The position numbers and the translations under genes are program-made. Under the pieces are notes generated by a model. That model saw only the letters and a program-made list of their open reading frames with translations. It ran no database searches and was not told the DNA's origin. From the NCBI GenBank assembly GCA_958446835.1, contig CAUCXT010000014.1:1-64000 (forward strand): 64,000 nucleotides of DNA, given 5' to 3'. Positions within the stretch are counted from its first letter, which is position 1. Every line of letters begins with the position of its first letter. Positions 25,949 to 33,917 of this stretch are shown piece after piece. This DNA comes from an uncultured Eubacterium sp. Lineage in GTDB: Bacteria > Bacillota > Clostridia > Lachnospirales > Lachnospiraceae.

Positions 25949-27784
25949 ATGAGCAGACTTAAGATTGCCACAGCAAATGTGGCAGGACAGACCGTTGAGA
26001 GTCTGTATAAGGATCTTGAGCGCATGATTATTGCCAGCCCTCCGGGAATATGCCCGGTTGATCTTGCACTCAATTTCCTCAGATTGTGCCATGCGCAGAC
26101 CTGTGGCAAATGCGTTCCTTGCCGCGTTGGGCTTGGACAGCTTGCCAACCTTATATCGGATGTGCTTGACGGCAGAGCGGATATGAGCACATTAGATACC
26201 ATTGAGAAGCTTGCCAAGGACATCAATAACTCAGCAGACTGTGCAATAGGTTATGAGGCAGCAGGAATGGTGATGCGTGGGCTTGAGGGCTTTAAGGACG
26301 ATTACATTGCGCATATAAAGACCGGAAAATGTACATATCACATAACGCAGCCTGTACCATGTGTTGCACTCTGCCCGGCAGGAGTTGATATTCCGGGGTA
26401 TGTTGCACTTGTGGGAGAGGGAAGATATGCTGATGCGGTAAAGCTTATCAGAAAAGATAATCCATTTCCGACTGCATGTGCTCTTATATGTGAGCACCCT
26501 TGTGAGGCGCGTTGCAGACGTAACATGATTGACAGCTCCATCAATATCCGCGGTCTTAAGAGGTTTGCGGTTGACCATGCGGGAAAGGTTCCGGTGCCGG
26601 AGTGCGGTGAGCCTACAGGCAAGAAGGTTGCTATTGTGGGCGGTGGCCCGGGAGGACTTTCTGCGGCATACTTTTTGTCACTCATGGGTCATAAATGCGT
26701 TGTGTATGAGATGAAGCCACAGCTTGGCGGTATGCTAAGATATGGTATTCCGAATTACCGTTTTCCGAGAGAGAGATTACAGGAGGACTTAGATGCTATT
26801 CTTTCCACGGGAGTTGAGGTAAGATACAACACAAAGATAGGCGAGGATATTACTATAAAACAGCTTCGCGAAGAATATGATGCCGTGTATATCGCCATAG
26901 GTGCCCATCAGGATAAAAAGGTCGGAATCGAGGGCGAGGACAGCAATGGAGTAATATCAGCCGTAGAGCTTCTCAATGATATAGGCCATGAGAGAATGCC
27001 TGATTTTACAGGTAAGACGGTTGTGGTTATCGGCGGTGGAAATGTTGCCATGGACTGTGTGCGTTCATCTGTCCGTCTTGGAGCTAAGAAGTCGATTATA
27101 GCATACAGAAGACGTAAGCTTGATATGACAGCACTTCCTGAGGAGGTTGACGGAGCTCTTGAGGAGGGCTGTGAACTCTATGAGCTTCATGCACCTGTAA
27201 GAATAGAGTCCGATGAGGATGGCAATGTAAAGGCATTGTGGGCAAAGCCACAGATTATAGGAAAGATTGATGCGTGGGGAAGAGCGCGCCCTGTGGATTC
27301 CGTGAAGGATGAAGTCCGTATCCCATGCGATATTGTTATCGTGGCGATAGGTCAGGGTATCGAGACAAGACATTTTGAGGAGGCAGGTATTCCTGTAAAG
27401 AGAGGTAATATCAAGGCAATGGCGGACAGTGAGATTTCCGACCTTCCGGGAGTGTTCGCCGGTGGGGACTGCGTTACTGGTCCTGCAACAGTCATACGTG
27501 CAATCGCGGCAGGAAAGGTTGCAGCTGCTAATATTGATGAGTACCTTGGATATCATCACCTTATCAGCGTCGATGTTGATATTCCGTCGGCAAGTCTTGA
27601 TGACAAGCCGGCATGCGGCCGTGTGAACCTGTCTGAGAAGGAGGCAGGTGAGAGAAAATGCACCTTTGATCCGTTTGAATGCGGAATGAGCGAGGAGGAG
27701 GCATGTCAGGAGGCATCAAGATGCCTAAGATGTGACCACTTCGGCTACGGAAAGTTCAAAGGAGGCAGAGCTGCAATATGGTAA
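25949..27784 (+). CDS. NuoF-like/GltD-like flavin oxidoreductase, hydrogenase partner
   Basis: A 611-residue cytoplasmic electron carrier. Residues about 1-115 resemble the C-terminal iron-sulfur domain of NuoF/HydB (CGKCVPCRVG plus a later Cys in SADCAIG). Next is the GltD-type bis-4Fe4S domain (CVALCPAGVDIPGY, CALICEHPCEARCRR), the FAD Rossmann motif IVGGGPGGLSAAYFL and the NAD(P)H motif VVIGGGNVAMDCVRSS followed by YRRR. It resembles the flavin subunit of NfnB/GltD enzymes. ATAGGAGAATTATT precedes the ATG. Its stop overlaps the hydrogenase start (ATGGTAA), so the two are coupled and it probably links NAD(P)H to hydrogenase (inference). Confidence 0.88.
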   Translation: MSRLKIATANVAGQTVESLYKDLERMIIASPPGICPVDLALNFLRLCHAQTCGKCVPCRVGLGQLANLISDVLDGRADMSTLDTIEKLAKDINNSADCAIGYEAAGMVMRGLEGFKDDYIAHIKTGKCTYHITQPVPCVALCPAGVDIPGYVALVGEGRYADAVKLIRKDNPFPTACALICEHPCEARCRRNMIDSSINIRGLKRFAVDHAGKVPVPECGEPTGKKVAIVGGGPGGLSAAYFLSLMGHKCVVYEMKPQLGGMLRYGIPNYRFPRERLQEDLDAILSTGVEVRYNTKIGEDITIKQLREEYDAVYIAIGAHQDKKVGIEGEDSNGVISAVELLNDIGHERMPDFTGKTVVVIGGGNVAMDCVRSSVRLGAKKSIIAYRRRKLDMTALPEEVDGALEEGCELYELHAPVRIESDEDGNVKALWAKPQIIGKIDAWGRARPVDSVKDEVRIPCDIVIVAIGQGIETRHFEEAGIPVKRGNIKAMADSEISDLPGVFAGGDCVTGPATVIRAIAAGKVAAANIDEYLGYHHLISVDVDIPSASLDDKPACGRVNLSEKEAGERKCTFDPFECGMSEEEACQEASRCLRCDHFGYGKFKGGRAAIW

Positions 27785-29520
27785 ATCTCACAATTAATAA
27801 TAGAAAATTAAGCGTTCCCGAGGGAACGACAATCATGGCTGCTGCGGCGAGCATAGGAATAAATATTCCACATCTTTGCTACCTTAAGGAAATCAACGAG
27901 ATTGCCGCATGCCGTGTCTGCGTTGTGGAGCTTAAGGGCAAGGATAAGCTTATAACAGCATGTAACAATAAGGTTGAGGAGGGAATGGAGATATACACCA
28001 ACTCGCCGAAGGTAAGAGAGATAAGAAAGATGAATGTCCAGCTCATACTCTCCCAGCATGACGGACATTGTGCTACCTGTGTAAGAAGTGGCAATTGTTC
28101 TCTTCAGTCGATTTCCAATAACTTAGGAATTATAGATGTGCCTTTCCGCGAGGAATTAGAGAAGACATCATGGAACATGGATTTTCCGCTTATCAGGGAC
28201 AATACCAAGTGTATCAAGTGCATGCGCTGCATACAGATATGCGACAAGGTTCAAAGCCTCAGTGTATGGGATGTTGTCAATACCGGAAGCAGAACTACGG
28301 TAAATGTATCCGGAAACCGTCCTATCGAGGAGGCAGACTGTGCGATATGCGGACAGTGCATTACACATTGCCCTGTAGGAGCACTTAGAGAGCGCGATGA
28401 TACGGATAAGGTGTTTGCCGCACTCAACAATCCTGATGTAATCACGGTTGTGCAGGTGGCACCATCTGTTCGTGCAGCATGGGGTGAGCAGCTTGGGATG
28501 ACAAATGAGCAGGCAACCGAGAAGAGACTTGCTGCGACGTTGAAGCACATGGGCTTTGACTATGTATTCGATACCAATTTCTCCGCCGATTTGACCATAA
28601 TGGAGGAGGGAACGGAGTTCGTGGAGAAGCTCAAAAGGAGAAATCTCAACAAGTTCCCTATGTTTACGTCCTGCTGTCCGGGCTGGGTGCGCTTTGTCAA
28701 GTCACAGTATCCTGAGTTTGTCGACCATCTTTCAACTGCAAAGTCACCTCAGCAGATGTTCGGCGCGGTGACTAAGAGTTATTTTGCAAAGAAAGCGGAT
28801 ATCGACCCTGCAAGGATATGTTCTATATCAATTATGCCTTGTGTGTCCAAAAAGGAGGAGGCGGCACTTCCTCAGATGGCGGATGCAGGATATGGTCAGG
28901 ATGTCGATATTGTTATCACAACGAGAGAGCTTGTGAGAATGATCCGTGCGGAGAGCGTGTATCCTATGGCACTTGACGAGGTGGAGTTCGACTCACCTCT
29001 TGGAGAGTATTCCGGAGCCGGTGTAATATTCGGTGCAACAGGAGGAGTTATGGAGGCGGCACTTCGTACAGCTTATAACCTTGTGACAGGAAAGAATCCG
29101 GACCCCGATGCCTTTAAGGTTGTCCGTGGTCTTGGGGACGGCCCGTGGAAGGAAGCGACATTTGATGTTGGCGGTGTCGAGGTAAAGACGGCGACGGTGC
29201 ACGGACTTGGCAATGCCAGAAAACTTTTAGAAGCGGTAAAGCGCGGAGATGTGGCATACGATTTTGTCGAGGTTATGGCATGTCCGGGCGGCTGCGTAGG
29301 CGGAGGCGGACAGCCAATCCACGATGGGGTGGAGATGGCGGCAGACAGAGCGAAGGAATTATATAAGCTTGACAAGAACAAGCAGATACGATTCAGCCAT
29401 TGCAATCCGCAGATACACACAATATACAAGGAGTTCTTTGGCAAACCATTGTCACCTGAGTCACACCACCTGCTTCACACAGACCACAAGTACAGGGTTG
29501 TTGATCAGTTAGAGTTCTAG
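27778..29520 (+). CDS. hydA: [FeFe] hydrogenase, catalytic subunit (group A)
   Basis: Makes or consumes H2 during fermentation. Domains of the 580-residue protein: N-terminal 2Fe-2S ferredoxin (C34, C45, C48, C62), His-Cys3 4Fe-4S site (H94, C98, C101, C107), two 4Fe-4S motifs (C145/148/151/155 and C188/191/194/198), then the H-cluster domain with L1 FTSCCPGW (C299, C300), L2 MPCVSKKEEA and L3 MACPGGCVGGGGQP. All H-cluster ligands are present, so the enzyme should be active once HydEFG mature it; those genes are not in the window. The operon ends at a strong terminator. Confidence 0.97.
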   Translation: MVNLTINNRKLSVPEGTTIMAAAASIGINIPHLCYLKEINEIAACRVCVVELKGKDKLITACNNKVEEGMEIYTNSPKVREIRKMNVQLILSQHDGHCATCVRSGNCSLQSISNNLGIIDVPFREELEKTSWNMDFPLIRDNTKCIKCMRCIQICDKVQSLSVWDVVNTGSRTTVNVSGNRPIEEADCAICGQCITHCPVGALRERDDTDKVFAALNNPDVITVVQVAPSVRAAWGEQLGMTNEQATEKRLAATLKHMGFDYVFDTNFSADLTIMEEGTEFVEKLKRRNLNKFPMFTSCCPGWVRFVKSQYPEFVDHLSTAKSPQQMFGAVTKSYFAKKADIDPARICSISIMPCVSKKEEAALPQMADAGYGQDVDIVITTRELVRMIRAESVYPMALDEVEFDSPLGEYSGAGVIFGATGGVMEAALRTAYNLVTGKNPDPDAFKVVRGLGDGPWKEATFDVGGVEVKTATVHGLGNARKLLEAVKRGDVAYDFVEVMACPGGCVGGGGQPIHDGVEMAADRAKELYKLDKNKQIRFSHCNPQIHTIYKEFFGKPLSPESHHLLHTDHKYRVVDQLEF

Positions 29521-29528
29521 CGGAAATT

Positions 29529-29595
29529 ATCCCCGCTTTGTTACATCAGCATGTTTTTTTGTTATGCATGATTATGTAGCAGAGCGGGGATTTTA
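29529..29595 (+). terminator. terminator of the hydrogenase operon
   Basis: ATCCCCGCT pairs with AGCGGGGAT at the base and TACAT with ATGTA above, the whole capped by an inner AGCATG/TGCAT hairpin around a T7 run. TTTTATG follows. Confidence 0.8.
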
Positions 29596-29612
29596 TGTTT
29601 TATAAAAAATTT

Positions 29613-29658
29613 TTGACAAACGTGTTCTATTGCTAAATATAAGAAAATAGGGTATAAT
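29613..29658 (+). promoter_or_regulatory. promoter region of the exopolysaccharide operon
   Basis: The best promoter is TTGCTA (29630-29635), 17 bp, TATAAT (29653-29658). Just upstream TTGACA (29613-29618) could drive a second start with AATATA at 17 bp. The 80-nt leader to the ATG contains a small GCGCA/TGCGC hairpin and distant TTCACAT/ATGTGAA arms. Confidence 0.65.
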
Positions 29659-29743
29659 TTCGTACAAAGTGGGTTCACATGCCTTGATAGTGGATTCGGA
29701 GTACTGCGCAGAATGAATGCGCTGATGTGAAAGGAATTGTGTA

Positions 29744-31150
29744 ATGGTTTTTTCTTCTACGGTATTTTTATTTTTATTCCTGCCGGTTGTGGTTGCAGTC
29801 TACTATAACCCTTTTGTGAAAAAGAGGGGTTTTCGTAATATAGTGCTTCTTCTGGCGAGCCTTTTCTTCTACGGATGGGGCGAGCCGGTGTTTGTTTTTC
29901 TGATGATTCTCTCAATTATTGTGAACTGGGCGTTAGGGCTTATGGTTGACGGAATGAGGGAAAAGAAAAATACGCGTGGGATGAAGCTTGGGATGGTTCT
30001 GTCCGTAGTGTATAACCTTGGACTGATGTTCGTCTTTAAGTACCTGACATTTGTAACAAAAAATATAAGCTATCTGCTTCACAATGACAGCATAGTTGTA
30101 AACATTGCACTTCCGATAGGAATATCATTTTTTACATTTCAGCTTATGTCCTATGTCTTTGATGTGTATTACGGAACAGCCAAGGTTCAGAAGAACATTC
30201 TGTATGTAGGCTTGTATGTCTCAATGTTCCCACAGCTCATCGCAGGTCCTATTGTAAGATATGAGACGGTAGCTGATGAGATAGTTAACAGGGTTGAGAA
30301 CAGGAAGGATTTTGCTGAGGGCTTCGGAAGATTCGTTGTGGGTCTTGGAAAAAAAATTCTCATTTCCAATTATGTCGGGAAAATTGCGGATATCGCGTTC
30401 GCGACGGAGGGCGGCATGTCCGTTGCGATGGCATGGCTTGGCGCGATAGCTTATACCTTGCAGATTTACTTCGACTTTTCGGGATATTCGGATATGGCAA
30501 TCGGGCTTGGAAGAATGTTCGGCTTTCATTTCCTTGAGAACTTCAATTTTCCGTATGTGTCCAAGTCAATAACAGAGTTCTGGCGAAGATGGCATATCAC
30601 ACTCAGCACATGGTTCAGGGATTATGTCTATATACCTCTTGGCGGAAACAGGGTGAGCAAGGGAAGACATATATGGAATATATTTGTCGTGTGGTTCTTA
30701 ACAGGTGTATGGCATGGCGCTAACTGGACCTTTATATGCTGGGGGTTATTATATTTTGTGCTTCTTATGTTTGAGAAGCTTACAGGTTTCCACAAGAAAA
30801 ATGGCTGGTATATGCACATATATACCATGTTTTTTGTTATTTTAGGCTGGGTGCTTTTCAGGGCGGACAGTATAACGGCGGCAGGACAATACATCGGCAA
30901 TATGTTCGGAGCAGGGGCAACAGGCTTCATTGATGCAACCTTTATCGATTGCTTGAAAAATTCGGCAGTTATATTTGTGGCGGCAGTCATTTTTTCATTT
31001 CCTGTTGTTTCTAAGGTGGGAGAATTACTTGAAAAGAAGCCTGTGTTAAAGAGTGTGCTTGCTTCATTATGTATGATTGTTGTGTTTGTTGCCTCAATTC
31101 TTGTATGTATAAAGGCAACATATAATCCATTCATTTATTTGAATTTCTAG
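29744..31150 (+). CDS. MBOAT O-acyltransferase (AlgI/DltB-like)
   Basis: A 468-residue multi-span membrane protein that passes acetyl (or acyl) groups across the membrane for decoration of an extracellular polysaccharide. Typical AlgI features are MVFSSTVFLFLFLPVV at the start, LLASLFFYGWGEP, the SYVFDVYYG region, FWRRWHITLSTWFRDYVYIP and the catalytic-histidine region WHGANWTFICWG. GAAAGGA precedes the ATG. The next gene is a DHHW/AlgX-like protein, the usual partner that attaches the group outside. The substrate polymer is presumably made by the downstream genes. Confidence 0.94.
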   Translation: MVFSSTVFLFLFLPVVVAVYYNPFVKKRGFRNIVLLLASLFFYGWGEPVFVFLMILSIIVNWALGLMVDGMREKKNTRGMKLGMVLSVVYNLGLMFVFKYLTFVTKNISYLLHNDSIVVNIALPIGISFFTFQLMSYVFDVYYGTAKVQKNILYVGLYVSMFPQLIAGPIVRYETVADEIVNRVENRKDFAEGFGRFVVGLGKKILISNYVGKIADIAFATEGGMSVAMAWLGAIAYTLQIYFDFSGYSDMAIGLGRMFGFHFLENFNFPYVSKSITEFWRRWHITLSTWFRDYVYIPLGGNRVSKGRHIWNIFVVWFLTGVWHGANWTFICWGLLYFVLLMFEKLTGFHKKNGWYMHIYTMFFVILGWVLFRADSITAAGQYIGNMFGAGATGFIDATFIDCLKNSAVIFVAAVIFSFPVVSKVGELLEKKPVLKSVLASLCMIVVFVASILVCIKATYNPFIYLNF

Positions 31151-31167
31151 TGGGGAGGATTTATTAA

Positions 31168-32592
31168 GTGGTTAAAAATCAGGCAGAACCAATATCACAT
31201 AGCGATAAAGCAGGGGAGCAGTCCGTAAAGGGGAATGCTGTATACAGAATTACTGCTATATGCTGTATGGGAATATTGTTTTTGATGTTCATATTTATTA
31301 TTTTGAGAATTATTGTCAAAAATGTTGTATACGAAAAGATGGGAATTTACAACTCAGTGGTCGCTTTCTTTCTTGAGGGAGACAATGATGTGAGTGTGGG
31401 GGATGACGGAAGCGGTTCGATAACGATAGACTGGGCGGGAAAATATCCTTACGCTGAGGAAGATAAGTATGTAAATGTTGTAAAAAACAAAAGCCTCATG
31501 GAGAGATACACCTCACTTGTAAGTAAGGTTGAGTCACAGGCACAGTGGTATGCCACGGACGGACTTCCGATGCAGACGAAGCTCACTGAGCTTGCGGCGG
31601 GCTATGAGAGCCTGATAGGCTGGAAGGTTCAGGAGGAGGATTTTGACGCGGTAATTACGCTCAGAAACGGCTATCTTACATGTATAAGTCCGGTGAGGGA
31701 TGATTCCGTGATATCTGAGATAACCGACAGCGTCACAGGCTTCAGGGATTTTCTTGCAGAGAGAAATATCAATCTTATGTATGTCATGGTTCCTTTTCTT
31801 ATTGATACTGTGGATAAGGAGCTTCCGCTTGGAATAACGGATGCGACCAATGACAATGCGGACAGACTTCTTGAAAGTCTTGAAAAAAACAATGTAGATT
31901 ATATTGACTTGCGCGCCTGCGAGAAGGAGGATGGCATAAGTCATTATGATATGTTCTACAAGACAGATCATCACTGGAACGCGAGGGCGGCTATATGGGG
32001 TTCCGGACGCGTGGCTGAGAAGCTGTCTGACCTGTATGGGTATGAGTATACTCCTGAACTTTTCGACCTTGACAATTATACAAGCAGGATATACGAAAAG
32101 GCGTTTCTCGGAAGCTATGGAAGAAGAGTTACCTTGAGCAAGGCCTCACCGGAGGATTTTGAGATTATGTTTCCGGATAATGGTATGAAATATCACCTTG
32201 TGATGCCGGAAAAGCAGCTTGATGTGATGGGAACCTTTGATGAGGTGTTCATTGATTATGACAAGCTCAGGATTACAGATTATTATGAGATGGATGCGTA
32301 CAGTGCCTATATAACTCTGAGAAGATATGTTGCGGTGATTGAGAATGAGAATGCAGCAAATCCGGACAAGAAAGTACTTATTTTAAGAGATTCCTTCGGA
32401 AATAATTTTGCACCTTATTTCGCGCAGCAGTACGGTACAGTGGAGCTTATCGATGTTGCCGATTTTACCGGAAGCATTAAGAGCTATATTGAGGAATCTA
32501 AGCCGGACACGGTACTTTTGCTGTACAACCCTACAATGATTGAGCCGATTGACTGGAGCTCATATACAAGCAGCAAGTTCGATTTCAGATAA
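31168..32592 (+). CDS. DHHW/AlgX-AlgJ-like extracellular acetyltransferase partner
   Basis: A 474-residue protein starting at GTG (GGGGAGGAT 8 nt upstream). One N-terminal transmembrane helix (about 28-50) leaves the rest outside the cell. The hallmark is FYKTDHHWNARAA (about 262-274), the DHHW motif of the SGNH-like AlgJ/AlgX fold. A later RDSFGNNFAPYF supplies the expected nucleophile region (RDSF). Known partners receive the acyl group from an MBOAT protein and place it on sugar hydroxyls, which is exactly the preceding gene here (18 bp apart). Confidence 0.9.
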   Translation: MVKNQAEPISHSDKAGEQSVKGNAVYRITAICCMGILFLMFIFIILRIIVKNVVYEKMGIYNSVVAFFLEGDNDVSVGDDGSGSITIDWAGKYPYAEEDKYVNVVKNKSLMERYTSLVSKVESQAQWYATDGLPMQTKLTELAAGYESLIGWKVQEEDFDAVITLRNGYLTCISPVRDDSVISEITDSVTGFRDFLAERNINLMYVMVPFLIDTVDKELPLGITDATNDNADRLLESLEKNNVDYIDLRACEKEDGISHYDMFYKTDHHWNARAAIWGSGRVAEKLSDLYGYEYTPELFDLDNYTSRIYEKAFLGSYGRRVTLSKASPEDFEIMFPDNGMKYHLVMPEKQLDVMGTFDEVFIDYDKLRITDYYEMDAYSAYITLRRYVAVIENENAANPDKKVLILRDSFGNNFAPYFAQQYGTVELIDVADFTGSIKSYIEESKPDTVLLLYNPTMIEPIDWSSYTSSKFDFR

Positions 32593-32615
32593 TGTGAAAG
32601 AAACGAGGAATTAAC

Positions 32616-33917
32616 ATGAAGGTATTATGGCTTATAAATGCCCCGATACCTGCCCTTTGTGAGCGCGCCGGGCTTCCGGTTCAGGTCAAGGAGGGTTGGA
32701 TAGACGGGCTGTACAATTCACTTATGGCTCTTGTGAGGGAGAAAAAACAGGATTTTGAGCTTGCAATAGCATTTCCGCAGTTTAGCAGGAGTGAGACAAT
32801 AGAAGGGGAACTTGACGGCAATTCCTTTTACGGATTTTATAAGGAGGAGGATAAGCCCTACAAGTATAATAAAAGGCTGGAAGAAAGATTAAAATATATA
32901 ATAGAAAAGGTTGCCCCTGATGTTGTCCATATAGCGGGAACTGAATATGAACATGCGGCGGCGATGGTGAGGGTGTTTAATAAGCCGGAGAGAACAGTGG
33001 TGTCCATTCAGGGACTTACGAGCGTCTATGCAAGACATTATATGGCAGACCTTCCTATAAAGGTAAGGTACGGCTTTACCTTCAGGGATTTGGTTAAGAT
33101 GGACAACCTCTATTTTGACAGAAAAAAATATTATAAAAGGGGTGCCATGGAGAAGGAGACGATAAGAGGTGCAGGACATATTATCGGAAGAACTGACTGG
33201 GATAATATATGCACACGCCTTATCAATCCTGAGGCACAGTACCATTATTGCAGTGAGATATTGAGAAAGGACTTTTATGACGGAAGCCGCTGGAATATGG
33301 ATGAATGTGACAGTCATACGATATTCGTATCTCAGGGATATTATCCTATAAAAGGGCTTCACTATATGCTAGAGGCACTAAGTGATATAAGAAAATTCTA
33401 CCCGGATGTGAGGCTCAGGGTTGCAGGTGGGGTGAATCTCAACAATGCAGGACTAAAAAACAGGCTGAAACAGAAGAATTATCAGCGCTATTTATCTAAG
33501 CTTATAGAGAAGTACAATCTTGCAGAGTGTGTGGAATTTCTTCCGCCGCTTAAGGCAGATGAGATGAAGAGTATGTACCTTAAGAGCAATGTTTTTGTAT
33601 CGCCATCCTCCATTGAAAATTCACCTAATTCACTGGGGGAGGCGATGATACTTGGCGTTCCGTGTGTTTCTTCACTGGTAGGCGGGGTGGGAAACATGCT
33701 TATAAACGGAGTTGAAGGCTTCACATATCAGCATGATGCACCTTATATGCTTGCATACTACGTCATGGAGATATTCAGGCTGCAGAAGGAAAACAGGCAG
33801 CAGTTGGCAGATATGACCGATATGGCACATAGTCATGCAATGAGACTCTTCGACAGTGAAAAAAACGCTGCAAATATGCTTGAAATATACGCAGGTATTG
33901 AAAGGATAAAAAGATGA
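32616..33917 (+). CDS. family-4 glycosyltransferase (group 1)
   Basis: A 433-residue cytoplasmic GT-B enzyme. The N-terminal half includes a receptor-side Rossmann fold (VAPDVVHIAGTEYEHAAAMV). The C-terminal half has the retaining GT4 signature: SQGYYPIKGLHYMLEAL, LRVAGGV, EFLPPLKADEMKSMYLKSNV and the E-x7-E motif region SSIENSPNSLGEAMILGVPC. AACGAGGAA precedes the ATG. It overlaps the next gene by 4 bp (ATGA). Donor and acceptor are not known, but it belongs to the O-acylated polysaccharide operon. Confidence 0.92.
   Translation: MKVLWLINAPIPALCERAGLPVQVKEGWIDGLYNSLMALVREKKQDFELAIAFPQFSRSETIEGELDGNSFYGFYKEEDKPYKYNKRLEERLKYIIEKVAPDVVHIAGTEYEHAAAMVRVFNKPERTVVSIQGLTSVYARHYMADLPIKVRYGFTFRDLVKMDNLYFDRKKYYKRGAMEKETIRGAGHIIGRTDWDNICTRLINPEAQYHYCSEILRKDFYDGSRWNMDECDSHTIFVSQGYYPIKGLHYMLEALSDIRKFYPDVRLRVAGGVNLNNAGLKNRLKQKNYQRYLSKLIEKYNLAECVEFLPPLKADEMKSMYLKSNVFVSPSSIENSPNSLGEAMILGVPCVSSLVGGVGNMLINGVEGFTYQHDAPYMLAYYVMEIFRLQKENRQQLADMTDMAHSHAMRLFDSEKNAANMLEIYAGIERIKR

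Noticed and set aside
29659..29743. Possible cyclic-di-GMP riboswitch in the exopolysaccharide operon leader
   Set aside because: The leader has small hairpins, but none of the conserved loops or tetraloop-receptor elements of the known c-di-GMP classes.
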